Assembly: GCF_900240995.1 (NCBI RefSeq)
Contig: NZ_LT965953.1
Span: forward strand, 517,303-581,302
DNA from: Bacillus sp. Marseille-P3661
GTDB lineage: Bacteria; Bacillota; Bacilli; Bacillales; Bacillaceae_J
DNA length: 64,000 bases
Direction: 5' to 3'
Part shown: one piece after another, positions 34,259 to 43,434 of the stretch
How the letters are laid out: each line of letters begins with the position of its first letter
Numbering within the stretch: position 1 is the stretch's first letter
Translations under genes and position numbers: made by a program
Notes under the pieces: model-generated
The model's database searches: none
Told to the model about the DNA's origin: nothing
The model's input: the letters and a program-made list of their open reading frames with translations, nothing else

Positions 34259-35428
34259 ATGAATACGGTCATTCTAGAAGGGGTTCGGACACCTTTTGGG
34301 AAGTGGAAAGGCAGCTTAGCTGGTTTAGAGGCAAAGGAAATTGGGACTTTAGCTGTAAAAGAATTAGTAAAACGTGTACCAGAAGTGGCAAGTGAGGCGG
34401 ATGGTGTTTTACTAGCTCAAGTACTTCAAGCGGGGCAAGGTCAGAATCCGGCTAGGAGAGTCGCAATCGATGCAGGCGTTTCGTTGTCAGTCCCCGCGAT
34501 TACATTAAATAATGTTTGTTTAGCTGGTTTAGCTTCAATTTCGGATGCAGTGCGACGTATTCATTTTGGAGAAGGAGACTTATACATAACCGGTGGATTT
34601 GACTCCATGACAAATGCCCCGTACACGGCGCCATTTCGCAAGGAACAATCGATGGGACCACTGCAACTGACGGATACATTAATTAACGATGGTTTGTGGT
34701 GTTCGTTAGCAGACGACTCAATGGGCGTGTTAACAGATTTGAAAAATAAAGACTTTAAGATTGATAGAAAAGCTCAAGATGAATATGCACAGCTATCACA
34801 AGAACGGGCAGCTGCTGCGCAACAAAAAGGTTGGCTCCAAGATGAAATTGTTCCATTAATACTGAATGGGAAAACATTTACAGACGATGAAGGCATTCGA
34901 CCCAATTCTACGTTAGAAAAACTAGAAACACTTCGACCGGCATTTGTCGAAGACGGTACGATCACAGCGGGGAATGCGTCTCAAATGACAGATGGAGCAA
35001 GTGTAGGAATTGTTTCCACCGAAAAGAAAGCAGAGCATCTTGGCAAAACACCTTTAGCACGAATTCTAGGATGGGCTGAAATTGCTGGTCCCGATACGAG
35101 TTTGCATACAAAGCCAGCGCAAGCCATTAAAGCGGTGTTGGAGAAGACCAAGTTAACTTTGAATGATATTGATTTATTTGAAATCAATGAAGCTTTTGCA
35201 AGTGTTGTTGTTGCAAGCTGCCGCGAGCTAGGAATTGGCTATGACCGAGTGAATGTTAATGGTGGCGCGATTGCCATCGGTCATCCGCTGGGTGGAACAG
35301 GATTTCGTCTTGTCCTAACAGTAGCGAAGGAGCTACAACGCCGAGGTGGCGGCAAGGGAATCGCATCGCTTTGCGGCGGTGGCGGCCAAGGCATGGCTGT
35401 TTTAATAGAAGTTCCAAAAAGCTGGTAG
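34259..35428 (+). CDS. Thiolase (acetyl-CoA C-acyltransferase)
   Basis: 389 residues, full thiolase fold. Nucleophile Cys87 lies in NNVCLAGLASI; the later motifs NEAFASV, NGGAIAIGHPLGGTG (catalytic His) and CGGGGQG (second Cys) are intact, so it should be active. It could make acetoacetyl-CoA or cleave 3-ketoacyl-CoA. It is the first gene after the SAM-I riboswitch and probably starts an operon with the symporter and acetoacetyl-CoA synthetase genes. ATG has ggatggagcg upstream. Confidence 0.92.
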   Translation: MNTVILEGVRTPFGKWKGSLAGLEAKEIGTLAVKELVKRVPEVASEADGVLLAQVLQAGQGQNPARRVAIDAGVSLSVPAITLNNVCLAGLASISDAVRRIHFGEGDLYITGGFDSMTNAPYTAPFRKEQSMGPLQLTDTLINDGLWCSLADDSMGVLTDLKNKDFKIDRKAQDEYAQLSQERAAAAQQKGWLQDEIVPLILNGKTFTDDEGIRPNSTLEKLETLRPAFVEDGTITAGNASQMTDGASVGIVSTEKKAEHLGKTPLARILGWAEIAGPDTSLHTKPAQAIKAVLEKTKLTLNDIDLFEINEAFASVVVASCRELGIGYDRVNVNGGAIAIGHPLGGTGFRLVLTVAKELQRRGGGKGIASLCGGGGQGMAVLIEVPKSW

Positions 35429-35553
35429 AAGTAAACCAAACCGAACGGTAATAAACGAAACTACTGCATTTTTAATAGCGTAAATACAAAAGACTGAAGA
35501 TTTTTATAAACTGAATGTTTTTACTAGAAAAACAATTATGGAGGATGAAAACG

Positions 35554-35652
35554 ATGATTTATACTTACTTTGCACTGATAGCCTTATGCTGGACCGTTGG
35601 ATTAATTATATGGAAGAAATCTTATGTAACAAAAGAGGGGAGCGATAAATAA
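35554..35652 (+). CDS. Small symporter accessory protein (32 residues)
   Basis: A 32-residue open frame, MIYTYFALIALCW..., with one membrane helix and a charged C-terminus (KKSYVTKEGSDK). It has a strong ggagga ribosome site and its TAA overlaps the symporter ATG as TAATG. Small single-helix partners encoded just before sodium:solute symporters are known in Firmicutes, so this is probably a real subunit or assembly factor rather than a chance frame. Confidence 0.82.
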   Translation: MIYTYFALIALCWTVGLIIWKKSYVTKEGSDK

Positions 35653-37154
35653 TGCCTACAGTAACGGGGTCTTTATTTTGGACGATTATTATCCTATTGA
35701 TTGGTTATTTTGGAGTTGTTGTTTGGATCGGGAAAAAAGGAAATCGTTTTAGTAAGTCAATGACAGGCTTTGCAACGGCTCGTGGAAAAGTAAATCCCAT
35801 CGTTGTCGGCGCAAGCTTTGCAGCTTCGTACTCGAGCGCCAATTTATTTATCGGTGTTCCAGGCTTAGCTTATCAATATGGTACAGCGGTGCTTTGGTAT
35901 ACATTAGGTTGTTTTGGTGTTTCGTGGATTGGCTTGCTTTTATTTGCGAAAACATTCTGGAGATACAGCAAAAAGTTTGGCGGTGTATCGACATTACCTG
36001 AATGGCTTGGAAGACGCTATAATAGCAAAGCACTTCAAGTGCTTGTGGCTTTATTAATTTTATTCAACGTTTATTATATTGTTGGTCAAAACGTAGGATT
36101 AGCGACAATTTTTGAATCAGTATTAAACATTCCTTATTTCTGGGGAATTATTATTGGCGTATTCATCACCATTCTATATATCGGGCTTGGCGGTGCTTAT
36201 GCCCAATTAGTGACAGACGGTTTTCAAGGGATTTTAATGGCAATCACATCTATTCTAGTATTAGTTTCGTTATTCTGGACAATTGGCGGTGGCTTGAACG
36301 TATTTGGAGAGTTGACTAATAAGCTTGAAGCGATTGATCCGAATTTGACAGGTTTCTTATCAACAGGTGGACCTTATGATAGCGTCCTAGCGGTTATGGC
36401 TGTTCAATTTTTATTATTCAGCTTTGTATTAATGCCACACTTATTAAACAAAGTGTTGTCATTGGAAAGTGAAGAGCAGCTTGCTCCGTTTACATTATCT
36501 GCAGGGGTTGTTTTATTCGTAATTTCGACGTTAATGGTCATTGGTGGTTTAGCAGCACGAGCAATATATCCAACACTAGCTAGTGCAGATGCTGCAATTC
36601 CAGTTTATGTGCTAGAATCATTCCCGCCAGTCATTGCTGCTATTATCATTGTAGGGATTATCTCAGCAATACTTTCAAGTACGGATAGTCTTTACCTAGG
36701 GGTTACAACTAGTATTGGTAATGACATTTATAAAGTATTGGCGCCAGTTTTATCGAAAAAGCCGATTGCAGCAGACCTGCTAGATAATAATGCAGTAAAA
36801 GTAGCCAAAGGTTCCTTATTATTTGTAGGTTTAGCTACTTTATATATTTCATTAGACCGTCCGGAGTCGTTATCGATTTTAATTCAATTTAGTTTTTCTG
36901 CGATAATAAGTGGAATCATTGCACCGGTTACTTTAGGGTATCTATGGAAAAAGTCAAATGGTCCTGGTGCGATTGCTGCTTTAATTACCGGTACAGCACT
37001 GTATGTATTTTTTACAAATCAAAATATTATTGGGAATATCTACCTAGCGATGTTCTTTGCATCCGTTGCATCATTTGTCGTTATGACTGTAACTAGCTTA
37101 TTAACGCAAAGTGCAACAAATCAACAGGAAGCTTTAACGATTTCCAATAAATAA
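35652..37154 (+). CDS. Sodium:solute symporter family transporter
   Basis: 500 residues with about 13 membrane segments. The SSS pattern is clear: FATARGKVNPIVVGASFAASYSSANLFIGVPG in the first helices, GGAYAQLVTDGFQGILM and GIISAILSSTDSLYLGVTTSIGNDIYK (sodium-site serines). Members carry monocarboxylates, pantothenate or sugars. In this operon a short keto or carboxylic acid such as acetoacetate is the likely cargo, but the cargo is an inference. Its start is coupled to the small accessory gene. Confidence 0.9.
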   Translation: MPTVTGSLFWTIIILLIGYFGVVVWIGKKGNRFSKSMTGFATARGKVNPIVVGASFAASYSSANLFIGVPGLAYQYGTAVLWYTLGCFGVSWIGLLLFAKTFWRYSKKFGGVSTLPEWLGRRYNSKALQVLVALLILFNVYYIVGQNVGLATIFESVLNIPYFWGIIIGVFITILYIGLGGAYAQLVTDGFQGILMAITSILVLVSLFWTIGGGLNVFGELTNKLEAIDPNLTGFLSTGGPYDSVLAVMAVQFLLFSFVLMPHLLNKVLSLESEEQLAPFTLSAGVVLFVISTLMVIGGLAARAIYPTLASADAAIPVYVLESFPPVIAAIIIVGIISAILSSTDSLYLGVTTSIGNDIYKVLAPVLSKKPIAADLLDNNAVKVAKGSLLFVGLATLYISLDRPESLSILIQFSFSAIISGIIAPVTLGYLWKKSNGPGAIAALITGTALYVFFTNQNIIGNIYLAMFFASVASFVVMTVTSLLTQSATNQQEALTISNK

Positions 37155-37168
37155 TAGTAAGGGTGATA

Positions 37169-37204
37169 GTCTGCTAGAGTCGGAAACTTCGAGCTTTAGC
37201 AGAC
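37169..37204 (+). terminator. Intra-operon hairpin
   Basis: GTCTGCTA pairs with TAGCAGAC around a 20-base loop that can pair further. No strong T-run follows, so it may be a weak attenuator or an mRNA-stability element between symporter and ligase genes. Confidence 0.5.
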
Positions 37205-37235
37205 CATTTGTTTTATAAATAAGGAGGAAGAAGTA

Positions 37236-39200
37236 ATGGTACAACAACCGAGAGTTTTCGATAATAATATACTATGGCAACCATCAGAAAAACGAATCTC
37301 TGAATCGAATATAAAACGTTTTGCAGATCAAATTGGTATTCCGGTCCAGCCTTATGAACGTCTTTACCGTTGGTCAATTGCAAAACCAGGTGAGTTTTGG
37401 TCGGCAGTTTGGGATTTCGCAGAAATTATTGGTGAAAAAGGAGAAACTGCATTTGTTTCAGCAGAAAACGGTGGCATGTTGGGTGCAAACTGGTTCCCGA
37501 ATGCAAGCTTAAATTTAGCAGAAAACCTATTGCGCGGGGACGGTTCTCGTGTTGCAGTTTATGAAGCGGGTGAACAGGGCGTCAAGCGTGTTGTGACAAT
37601 GGCCGAATTACGAAGCTTGGTTGCGAAGGCGCAAACAGGATTACAAAAGTTAGGTGTATCTCAAGGCGATCGTGTAGCAGGTATTGTAACGAATGGCTTA
37701 GAATCATTAGTTTCATTATTAGCAACTGCTTCGCTTGGTGCGGTATGGAGCTCGTGTTCACCTGATTTTGGTGCTAAAGGTATTATCGATCGAATTGGTC
37801 AGGTTCAACCAAAAGTATTAATTGCTTCTCTTGACTATCAATATAATGGAAAGTTTTTTAATATTCGCGAGAACGTTGTGGCGGTATGCAATGAACTTAA
37901 AGGGTTATCTGCGGTTGTAAGTTTGTCCGAAACGCCGGAGTTCTCTGTTGAGTCCGGAGCAAAACTGCTAACTTGGGGTGAACTTTTGGCGAATGATGCT
38001 GAGGAACCAACGTTTAATCGCGTACCTTTTAATCATCCTATATATATTCTTTATACATCTGGTACAACTGGTCTGCCAAAATGTATAGTTCATTCTGTAG
38101 GTGGCGTTTTGCTACAGCATGTGAAAGAGCATCAGCTTCATTGTGATGTGAAACAAGGTGATGTTTTATCATGGTATACAAGTACTGCATGGATGATGTA
38201 TCCATGGCTAGTGTCTGGACTTGCAAGCGAGGCAGCGATTTTACTTTATGATGGCTCACCGATTCGAAAAGACCGTATTGGCATCCTTTGGGAAATTGCT
38301 GAAGAAATTGGTCTTACTCATTTTGGTACAAGTCCAAAGTACTTAGCTTCATTAGAAAAATGCGGGTATGAGATTGGCAAGAATCATGATTTGTCTGCCC
38401 TTCAAGCTATTCTGTCTTGCGGTGCTCCGTTAATAAGTGAACAATATGACTGGATTTATAAAACGATAAAAGAAGATGTATTGCTAGAGTCTATTTCTGG
38501 TGGTACAGAAATTATTGGCTGCTTTGTGATGGGTACGCCTGTTCATCCGGTTTTCCGTGGTGAAATTACATGTAAAGCACTCGGTATGGCTGTTGATATT
38601 TTAGATGATCGTGGCGCTTCCGTGATTGGTAAAAAAGGCGAATTAGTTTGTACGCAACCATTCCCAAGTATGCCGATTACCTTCTGGGGCGAAGGCGGAG
38701 ATGAACGCTATTTCAACTCATATTTTGCAGTCCGTGAAGGAATATGGACGCATGGTGATTTAGCGGAACAGACAATTGAAGGCTCGCTTATCATTTATGG
38801 GCGCACAGATACAGTGCTTAACCCTGGTGGTGTTCGTATTGGGACAGCGGAAATTTACCGTGTTGTTGAGCAAATCCCGCAAATTAAGGATTCAATTGTA
38901 TTTGGATTTCCTATTGAAAATGATGAAGAAATTGTTTTATGTGTAGTGACAGAAGATGGCGAGCTAGATACGACACTTGCTGAACAAATCCGTAAAGATA
39001 TAAAGAAGAAAGCATCGCCGCGACATGTACCACGCCGTATATATACTGTAAAAGAAGTTCCTTATACAAATAATGGAAAAAAGGTTGAAGGAGCTGTTCG
39101 TTCTACAGTTCGTGGACAAGAGGTTAAAAATAAGGCTTCATTAGCAAACCCAGAATGCCTTGAAGAATATGCAGTATTGTCTGAAAGGAGTTATTTATGA
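37236..39200 (+). CDS. Acetoacetyl-CoA synthetase
   Basis: 654 residues, the usual length of acetoacetate-CoA ligase. Motifs: N-terminal ANASLNLAENLL-like region, SLGAVWSSCSPDFG, P-loop ILYTSGTTGLPKCIVHS, STAWMMYPWLVSGL, SGGTEIIGCFVMG, HGDLAEQTIEGSLIIYGRTDTVLNPGGVRIG and the lysine loop TNNGKKVEGAV. It activates acetoacetate (or a related 3-keto acid) with ATP and CoA; the thiolase in the operon can then cleave the product to acetyl-CoA. Preceded by aaggagg. Its stop overlaps the next start (ATGA). Confidence 0.92.
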   Translation: MVQQPRVFDNNILWQPSEKRISESNIKRFADQIGIPVQPYERLYRWSIAKPGEFWSAVWDFAEIIGEKGETAFVSAENGGMLGANWFPNASLNLAENLLRGDGSRVAVYEAGEQGVKRVVTMAELRSLVAKAQTGLQKLGVSQGDRVAGIVTNGLESLVSLLATASLGAVWSSCSPDFGAKGIIDRIGQVQPKVLIASLDYQYNGKFFNIRENVVAVCNELKGLSAVVSLSETPEFSVESGAKLLTWGELLANDAEEPTFNRVPFNHPIYILYTSGTTGLPKCIVHSVGGVLLQHVKEHQLHCDVKQGDVLSWYTSTAWMMYPWLVSGLASEAAILLYDGSPIRKDRIGILWEIAEEIGLTHFGTSPKYLASLEKCGYEIGKNHDLSALQAILSCGAPLISEQYDWIYKTIKEDVLLESISGGTEIIGCFVMGTPVHPVFRGEITCKALGMAVDILDDRGASVIGKKGELVCTQPFPSMPITFWGEGGDERYFNSYFAVREGIWTHGDLAEQTIEGSLIIYGRTDTVLNPGGVRIGTAEIYRVVEQIPQIKDSIVFGFPIENDEEIVLCVVTEDGELDTTLAEQIRKDIKKKASPRHVPRRIYTVKEVPYTNNGKKVEGAVRSTVRGQEVKNKASLANPECLEEYAVLSERSYL

Positions 39201-40369
39201 TGATACAACGTCAAAAGCCGTCTGCTGCAATCGTTGGGATTAGTGAATTAAAACCTGTTCGCTATACAGAAGGAGCAACAACGCTCGGCATGATTGCTGA
39301 ATCTGTTCGGTTAGCAGCGCTTGACGCTGGTATCGGAAAAGACCAAATTGATGGCTTGCTAGTTGGCCCTCAAGTCGGAGAAACACCACAGCATGTGCCT
39401 GCTACAGTAAGTGAATATCTTGGCCTTGAACCCAGGATGTCAAATGTTGTTGATTTAGGCGGTGCTACAGGTGCAGGTATGCTGTGGCGTGCGCAAGCAT
39501 ACATTGAAGCGGGAATGTGTGAAACGGTTGTGTGTGTGCTGGCTAATATAAATGAAAAAGGCAAAACACCGCGCTCACCTAACCGCAATCCAATTCGTGA
39601 ATTTGATGTACCGTTTGGTGCATCTGGTGCCAATACATCCTATGCCTTGCTGAAAAAGCGACATATGGAGCAATACGGCACCACGCAAGAGCAATTTGCA
39701 TTGATTGCACATTGGGCTCGAAAAAATGCCCAGCTCCATCCAGATGCGATTTTTTACGGAAAACCTGCATCTGTTGAAGATATATTGAATTCACCATTGA
39801 TTGTTGATCCGTTACACTTGCTTGAAATTGTGATGCCCGTTGGCGGCGGTGCCGCGGTAATTGTGACATCGAACAAGGACATTATTAATCGCCGTAGGCA
39901 TGCGCCTGTATATATGCTTGGAGCAGGGGAAAAAATTACCCACCGTGCTGTGAGTCAGGCACCTGTGTTGGAAAAAGCACCATTAAGTTACGCGATTCCA
40001 CATGCGTTAGAACAAGCGGGCCTGAAAGTGCAGGATATGAATTTGCTATCTCTATATGATTGTTATACAAGTGTTGTCGCGACTACACTTGAAAATGCAG
40101 GTTTATGCACGCCTGGCCAGTTTGGTGAATGGATGAAACATCATTCCTTCGGGCACGATGGAGACTTTCCTCTTAATACGCATGGTGGACAATTAGGGTT
40201 TGGACAAGCTGATCTCGCAGGTGGTATGTCACACATCATAGAAGCTGTTCGTCAATTACGTCATGAAACAGATCAGCGTCAAATCAAGGATGCTCGCTAT
40301 GCATTAATTACGGGTAACGGTGCAACCTTGAGTGAAGCTGCTGCCTTAGTGTTAGGAGGGGAAGCATAA
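39197..40369 (+). CDS. SCP-x-type thiolase-like protein lacking the nucleophilic Cys
   Basis: 390 residues. The thiolase fold is recognisable (AIVGISELKPVRY, GLLVGPQVGETP, NTHGGQLGFGQADLAGGMSHI), but where thiolases have a reactive Cys the sequence reads DLGGATGAGMLWRA, with no Cys. Such proteins pair with DUF35 partners, as here, and in steroid side-chain degradation the Ltp2/ChsH2-DUF35 pair is a retro-aldolase. An aldol or lyase reaction on an acyl-CoA is therefore plausible. Start and stop overlap both neighbours (ATGA, TAATG), so it is a tightly coupled unit. Confidence 0.85.
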   Translation: MMIQRQKPSAAIVGISELKPVRYTEGATTLGMIAESVRLAALDAGIGKDQIDGLLVGPQVGETPQHVPATVSEYLGLEPRMSNVVDLGGATGAGMLWRAQAYIEAGMCETVVCVLANINEKGKTPRSPNRNPIREFDVPFGASGANTSYALLKKRHMEQYGTTQEQFALIAHWARKNAQLHPDAIFYGKPASVEDILNSPLIVDPLHLLEIVMPVGGGAAVIVTSNKDIINRRRHAPVYMLGAGEKITHRAVSQAPVLEKAPLSYAIPHALEQAGLKVQDMNLLSLYDCYTSVVATTLENAGLCTPGQFGEWMKHHSFGHDGDFPLNTHGGQLGFGQADLAGGMSHIIEAVRQLRHETDQRQIKDARYALITGNGATLSEAAALVLGGEA

Positions 40370-40791
40370 TGGGTATCCTTGATAAGCTAAAGGATTTGGG
40401 TGTGCCTGGTCCAACAATTACTCCTGTAACGCAGCCATTTTGGGATGGGATTACCCGCGGAGAGTTTCTGGTCCAAGAATGTGGCGACTGTGAGAAGTCT
40501 GTATTTTATCCACGTACACACTGTCCCCATTGCTGGAGTAACAGGTTAGAATGGAAATCAGCGTCAGGGAAGGCTCGTCTGAAAACGTGGTCTGTGGTCC
40601 AGCGACCTGGTCATCCTGGTTGGCAGGCTGTAACACCATATGTACTTGGCATCGTTGAATTAGAAGAAGGTCCATCAATGATGACACAATTATTAGTAGA
40701 GTCCCCAAACCAGTTGAAAATTGGCGATCATTTACAAGTTCGATACGTACAAGTTAATGATGTAACGTTGCCGTTTTTTGAAAAAGTTTAA
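40369..40791 (+). CDS. DUF35 OB-fold/zinc-ribbon acyl-CoA-binding protein
   Basis: 140 residues. An N-terminal helix (TQPFWDGITRGEFLVQEC) is followed by a rubredoxin-like zinc ribbon with two Cys pairs (CGDC, CPHC) and an OB-fold. These are partners of thiolase-like proteins and are needed for their activity or substrate channelling. It is coupled to the preceding gene through TAATG and is the last gene of the riboswitch operon. Confidence 0.9.
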   Translation: MGILDKLKDLGVPGPTITPVTQPFWDGITRGEFLVQECGDCEKSVFYPRTHCPHCWSNRLEWKSASGKARLKTWSVVQRPGHPGWQAVTPYVLGIVELEEGPSMMTQLLVESPNQLKIGDHLQVRYVQVNDVTLPFFEKV

Positions 40792-40869
40792 TCTTGGCTA
40801 CGGTTGCCATGATTGAAAACTGTCATCAATAAATCATGTTTGTTTTCTATAGAGTTATTACCTCAACAG

Positions 40870-40910
40870 TAAGGCGGAAATTATTTACGCAATAATTATC
40901 CGCCTTTATT
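40870..40910 (+). terminator. Terminator of the SAM-riboswitch operon
   Basis: AAGGCGGAAATTATT pairs with AATAATTATCCGCCTT (one bulge), followed by T-rich sequence. Confidence 0.85.
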
Positions 40911-40922
40911 ACTTTGTATAGT

Positions 40923-40960
40923 AGAAAGCGCTTGCATAATTGATATATTAATAGTATATT
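40923..40960 (+). promoter_or_regulatory. Promoter with overlapping cre-like site
   Basis: AGAAAGCGCTTGCA (40923-40936) closely matches the CcpA cre consensus TGWAAGCGYTWNCA. It overlaps the -35 TTGCAT (40932-40937); the -10 TATATT (40955-40960) is 17 bases away. This suggests catabolite repression of the GntR and FAD-oxidoreductase genes. Confidence 0.65.
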
Positions 40961-41042
40961 AGAAGATGAATTATCCAGTTTTTGGGTTTATGCTGTTGCT
41001 TAGATCTAGAACCCAACCACATAAAGAAAGAATGGTTTAAGA

Positions 41043-41699
41043 ATGAAATCTAATACTACACTATCTGAACAAGCTTATAAGATATTAGAAGAAAAAATCA
41101 TAAAATTAGAATTAAAACCAGGAGAATTCTATTCAGAAAATGATTTAAGTGATTTGATTGGAATTGGAAGGATGCCAACTAGAGAAGCCATTAAACAATT
41201 GTCAATGGCTCATTTAGTTAGGATTATGCCTCGTCGTGGAATTATGATAACTGAACTAAAATCAGAAGAAATTTATCTTCAGTTTGAGTTACGTACTGTG
41301 CTTGAGAGATTGCTTGTGAGCAGAGCAACACGTTTAGCTAGTCAGTCTGAAAAACAGTATTTTTTGGATTTAGCAGATAGATATGAACAAGCAACCATGA
41401 ATAGTGATGACGAAGCAGCTATAAAAATTGATGATGAGTTTAATACCTTTTTATCTGAATGTGCAAGAAATCCATTTGCAGCACAAGCAATTGCTCCGCT
41501 ATATGCGTTATCAAGAAGAATTTATTATTTTCAATACAATGTTAATGAAGAGTTAACAAAAGAAATTAATCTTGGTCATATTAAATTAATGCGTTCAATT
41601 GCCGCCGGTAATGAAAATGATGCAATTGAAAATTTTGAAACATTAATGAAGTTTATTAATCATTTAAATCAACAAAATCTATCTTCATGGTATTCGTAA
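41043..41699 (+). CDS. GntR/FCD-family transcriptional regulator
   Basis: 218 residues. An N-terminal winged helix (SEQAYKILEEKII, ENDLSDLIGIGRMPTREAIKQLSM, PRRGIMI) is followed by an FCD ligand domain with metal-binding candidates (D..F...L, H in NLGHIKLM). FCD regulators usually answer to carboxylates. Transcribed with the downstream FAD oxidoreductase, and next to the sulfatase/Tct genes it may control. The ribosome site is weak (aaagaatgg). Confidence 0.87.
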   Translation: MKSNTTLSEQAYKILEEKIIKLELKPGEFYSENDLSDLIGIGRMPTREAIKQLSMAHLVRIMPRRGIMITELKSEEIYLQFELRTVLERLLVSRATRLASQSEKQYFLDLADRYEQATMNSDDEAAIKIDDEFNTFLSECARNPFAAQAIAPLYALSRRIYYFQYNVNEELTKEINLGHIKLMRSIAAGNENDAIENFETLMKFINHLNQQNLSSWYS

Positions 41700-41750
41700 T
41701 TTTTTTTATTTTATGTAATATATCAGTTGTATATTAGGAGGAGAAATACG

Positions 41751-43097
41751 ATGTGGAAACAAACATACATAGTTGGTGAGAATCATGATTATCCAGAGTT
41801 TGCTAAGGTTCAAGTTGTTGTAGTTGGCGGAGGGGCTGCAGGTATAGCGGCTGCTGAAACAGCGGCTAGACAAGGGCTTGACGTATTGTTAATTGAAAGA
41901 TATGGTTTCTGCGGAGGAGCTGCAGTCGCAGGCTTATCAGGCACTATTTGTGGTATGTATATGTCAGAAGAAAATTCAAAAAAACCGGAGCAAGTAGTAT
42001 TTGGTTTTACTGAAAAATTCAGATCTGCTTTAGCTGCTAAGGGTGGTATTACTCCACCGCAAAAATACGGGAATACTTGGGTTGTTACACATGACCCATT
42101 TACCTGGAAACAAACAGCAGAAAATCTATTGCTAGAACAAAAGGTTAACATCCTATATCATACGCAAGTAATTGGAGTTATTAATGAGGAAGATAATATC
42201 AGAGGAGTCATTATTAACACTAAGTCAGGCTTGGCTGCCATACATGCTGATGTTGTAATAGATGCAAGTGGTGACGCAGATGTTATTTATCGAGCAGGTT
42301 ACGGCTATACGATGGGAAAAGATGGCCAAATCCAAAATCCGACCATGATATTTAAACTAAGCGGTGTTGATGTGGACCGATTCACCAAATTTTGGGGCAA
42401 TGATACAATTAGTTCGATAGAGGTAACTAACATGATTAATGAATCCAATGATAATGGTGAATTTGATTTACCAAGAAGTAAAATATGGATTTTTCCAACC
42501 CCGAATAAAAATGAGTTATTAGTTAATGCAACAAGAGTATTAGGTAAAGATGGCAGAGATTTAAATGTTACCGATCCTATAGATCACACGGAAGCTGAAA
42601 TTATGGGAAGATATCAAGCAAAAGAATATGCCGATTTCTTAAAAATGAGAATAAAAGGCTGCGAGAATAGTTTTCTTCAAGATACTGGTGTTGAAGTTGG
42701 TGTGCGACAAACAAGATCAATTTTGGGTGAGGAAAGACTAACAAATGAAGATGTTTTAAGTTGCCGAAAACGAGACGATGGTATTGCCCGTTCCCCATGG
42801 CCGATTGAGCTGCATAAGGGTGCAAAACCTAAAGTAGAATGGTTACTAAATGATTATTATGAAATACCTTATAAAGCGTTATTACCTATTAAAGGTGAAA
42901 ATTTAATGGTTGCTGGCAGATGTTTGAGTGCCGAGCATGAAGCATTAGCATCTGCAAGAGTAACTGCACAATGTTTCGAGTACGGGCACGCAGCGGGTTT
43001 AGCTGCAAGCCAATCAATAAAAGAAAATAAAACTTTACGAGAGCTCGATGGAAGACAAATACGTGAATTGTTAAATGAGGACGGTGCTAGATTGTAG
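41751..43097 (+). CDS. FAD-dependent oxidoreductase (FAD_oxidored family)
   Basis: 448 residues from ATG 41751 with a perfect aggaggag; the frame opens at TTG 41727, which is 5' of that site. FAD-binding VVVVGGGAAGIAAAETAARQGLDVLLIER at the N-terminus is followed by CGGAAVAGLSGTICGMY, and DASGDADV, VRQTRSILG and a C-terminal GRCLSAEHEALASARVTAQC. This PF12831-type family contains flavoproteins acting on carboxylates, sugars or heterocycles; the substrate is unknown. Confidence 0.85.
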   Translation: MWKQTYIVGENHDYPEFAKVQVVVVGGGAAGIAAAETAARQGLDVLLIERYGFCGGAAVAGLSGTICGMYMSEENSKKPEQVVFGFTEKFRSALAAKGGITPPQKYGNTWVVTHDPFTWKQTAENLLLEQKVNILYHTQVIGVINEEDNIRGVIINTKSGLAAIHADVVIDASGDADVIYRAGYGYTMGKDGQIQNPTMIFKLSGVDVDRFTKFWGNDTISSIEVTNMINESNDNGEFDLPRSKIWIFPTPNKNELLVNATRVLGKDGRDLNVTDPIDHTEAEIMGRYQAKEYADFLKMRIKGCENSFLQDTGVEVGVRQTRSILGEERLTNEDVLSCRKRDDGIARSPWPIELHKGAKPKVEWLLNDYYEIPYKALLPIKGENLMVAGRCLSAEHEALASARVTAQCFEYGHAAGLAASQSIKENKTLRELDGRQIRELLNEDGARL

Positions 43098-43130
43098 AGA
43101 TAAGATACATCATTTGAATAAAGTCATATA

Positions 43131-43178
43131 AAAAACGATACCAACTTTCGCTAAGCGGAAAACGGTATCGTTTTTTTG
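43131..43178 (+). terminator. Terminator after the FAD oxidoreductase
   Basis: AAACGATACC pairs with GGTATCGTTT, enclosing a smaller hairpin (CGCTAAGCG), and a seven-T run follows. Confidence 0.85.
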
Positions 43179-43434
43179 TTGGATGGAAAAGTAATTACAT
43201 TGAAATAATGCAGGGCCTATAGTTGATGATCTAATTTTACACTGTTTATGTCTAAGAAGTCTGTGACAATTAATAACACAGTCAAACTCAATCCTTAAAA
43301 TTGTATAAAAAATAAGTCTTACTTTTAAAGTAAAGACATTTTTTTTATGTTGGATGCAAGTTTTTTTATTTTACTATTACAAATCTTTATTGGTTCAACC
43401 GGATTGTTCAACAAAAAATCTTTTAAAAAAAGGT
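43179..43434. other. Intergenic region without a gene
   Basis: No coding frame is supported. A terminator-like structure is present at about 43315-43348 (GTCTTACTTT with AAGTAAAGAC-like pairing and a following T-run), but no gene ends there. It could be a remnant or the end of a short untranslated RNA. Confidence 0.35.
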
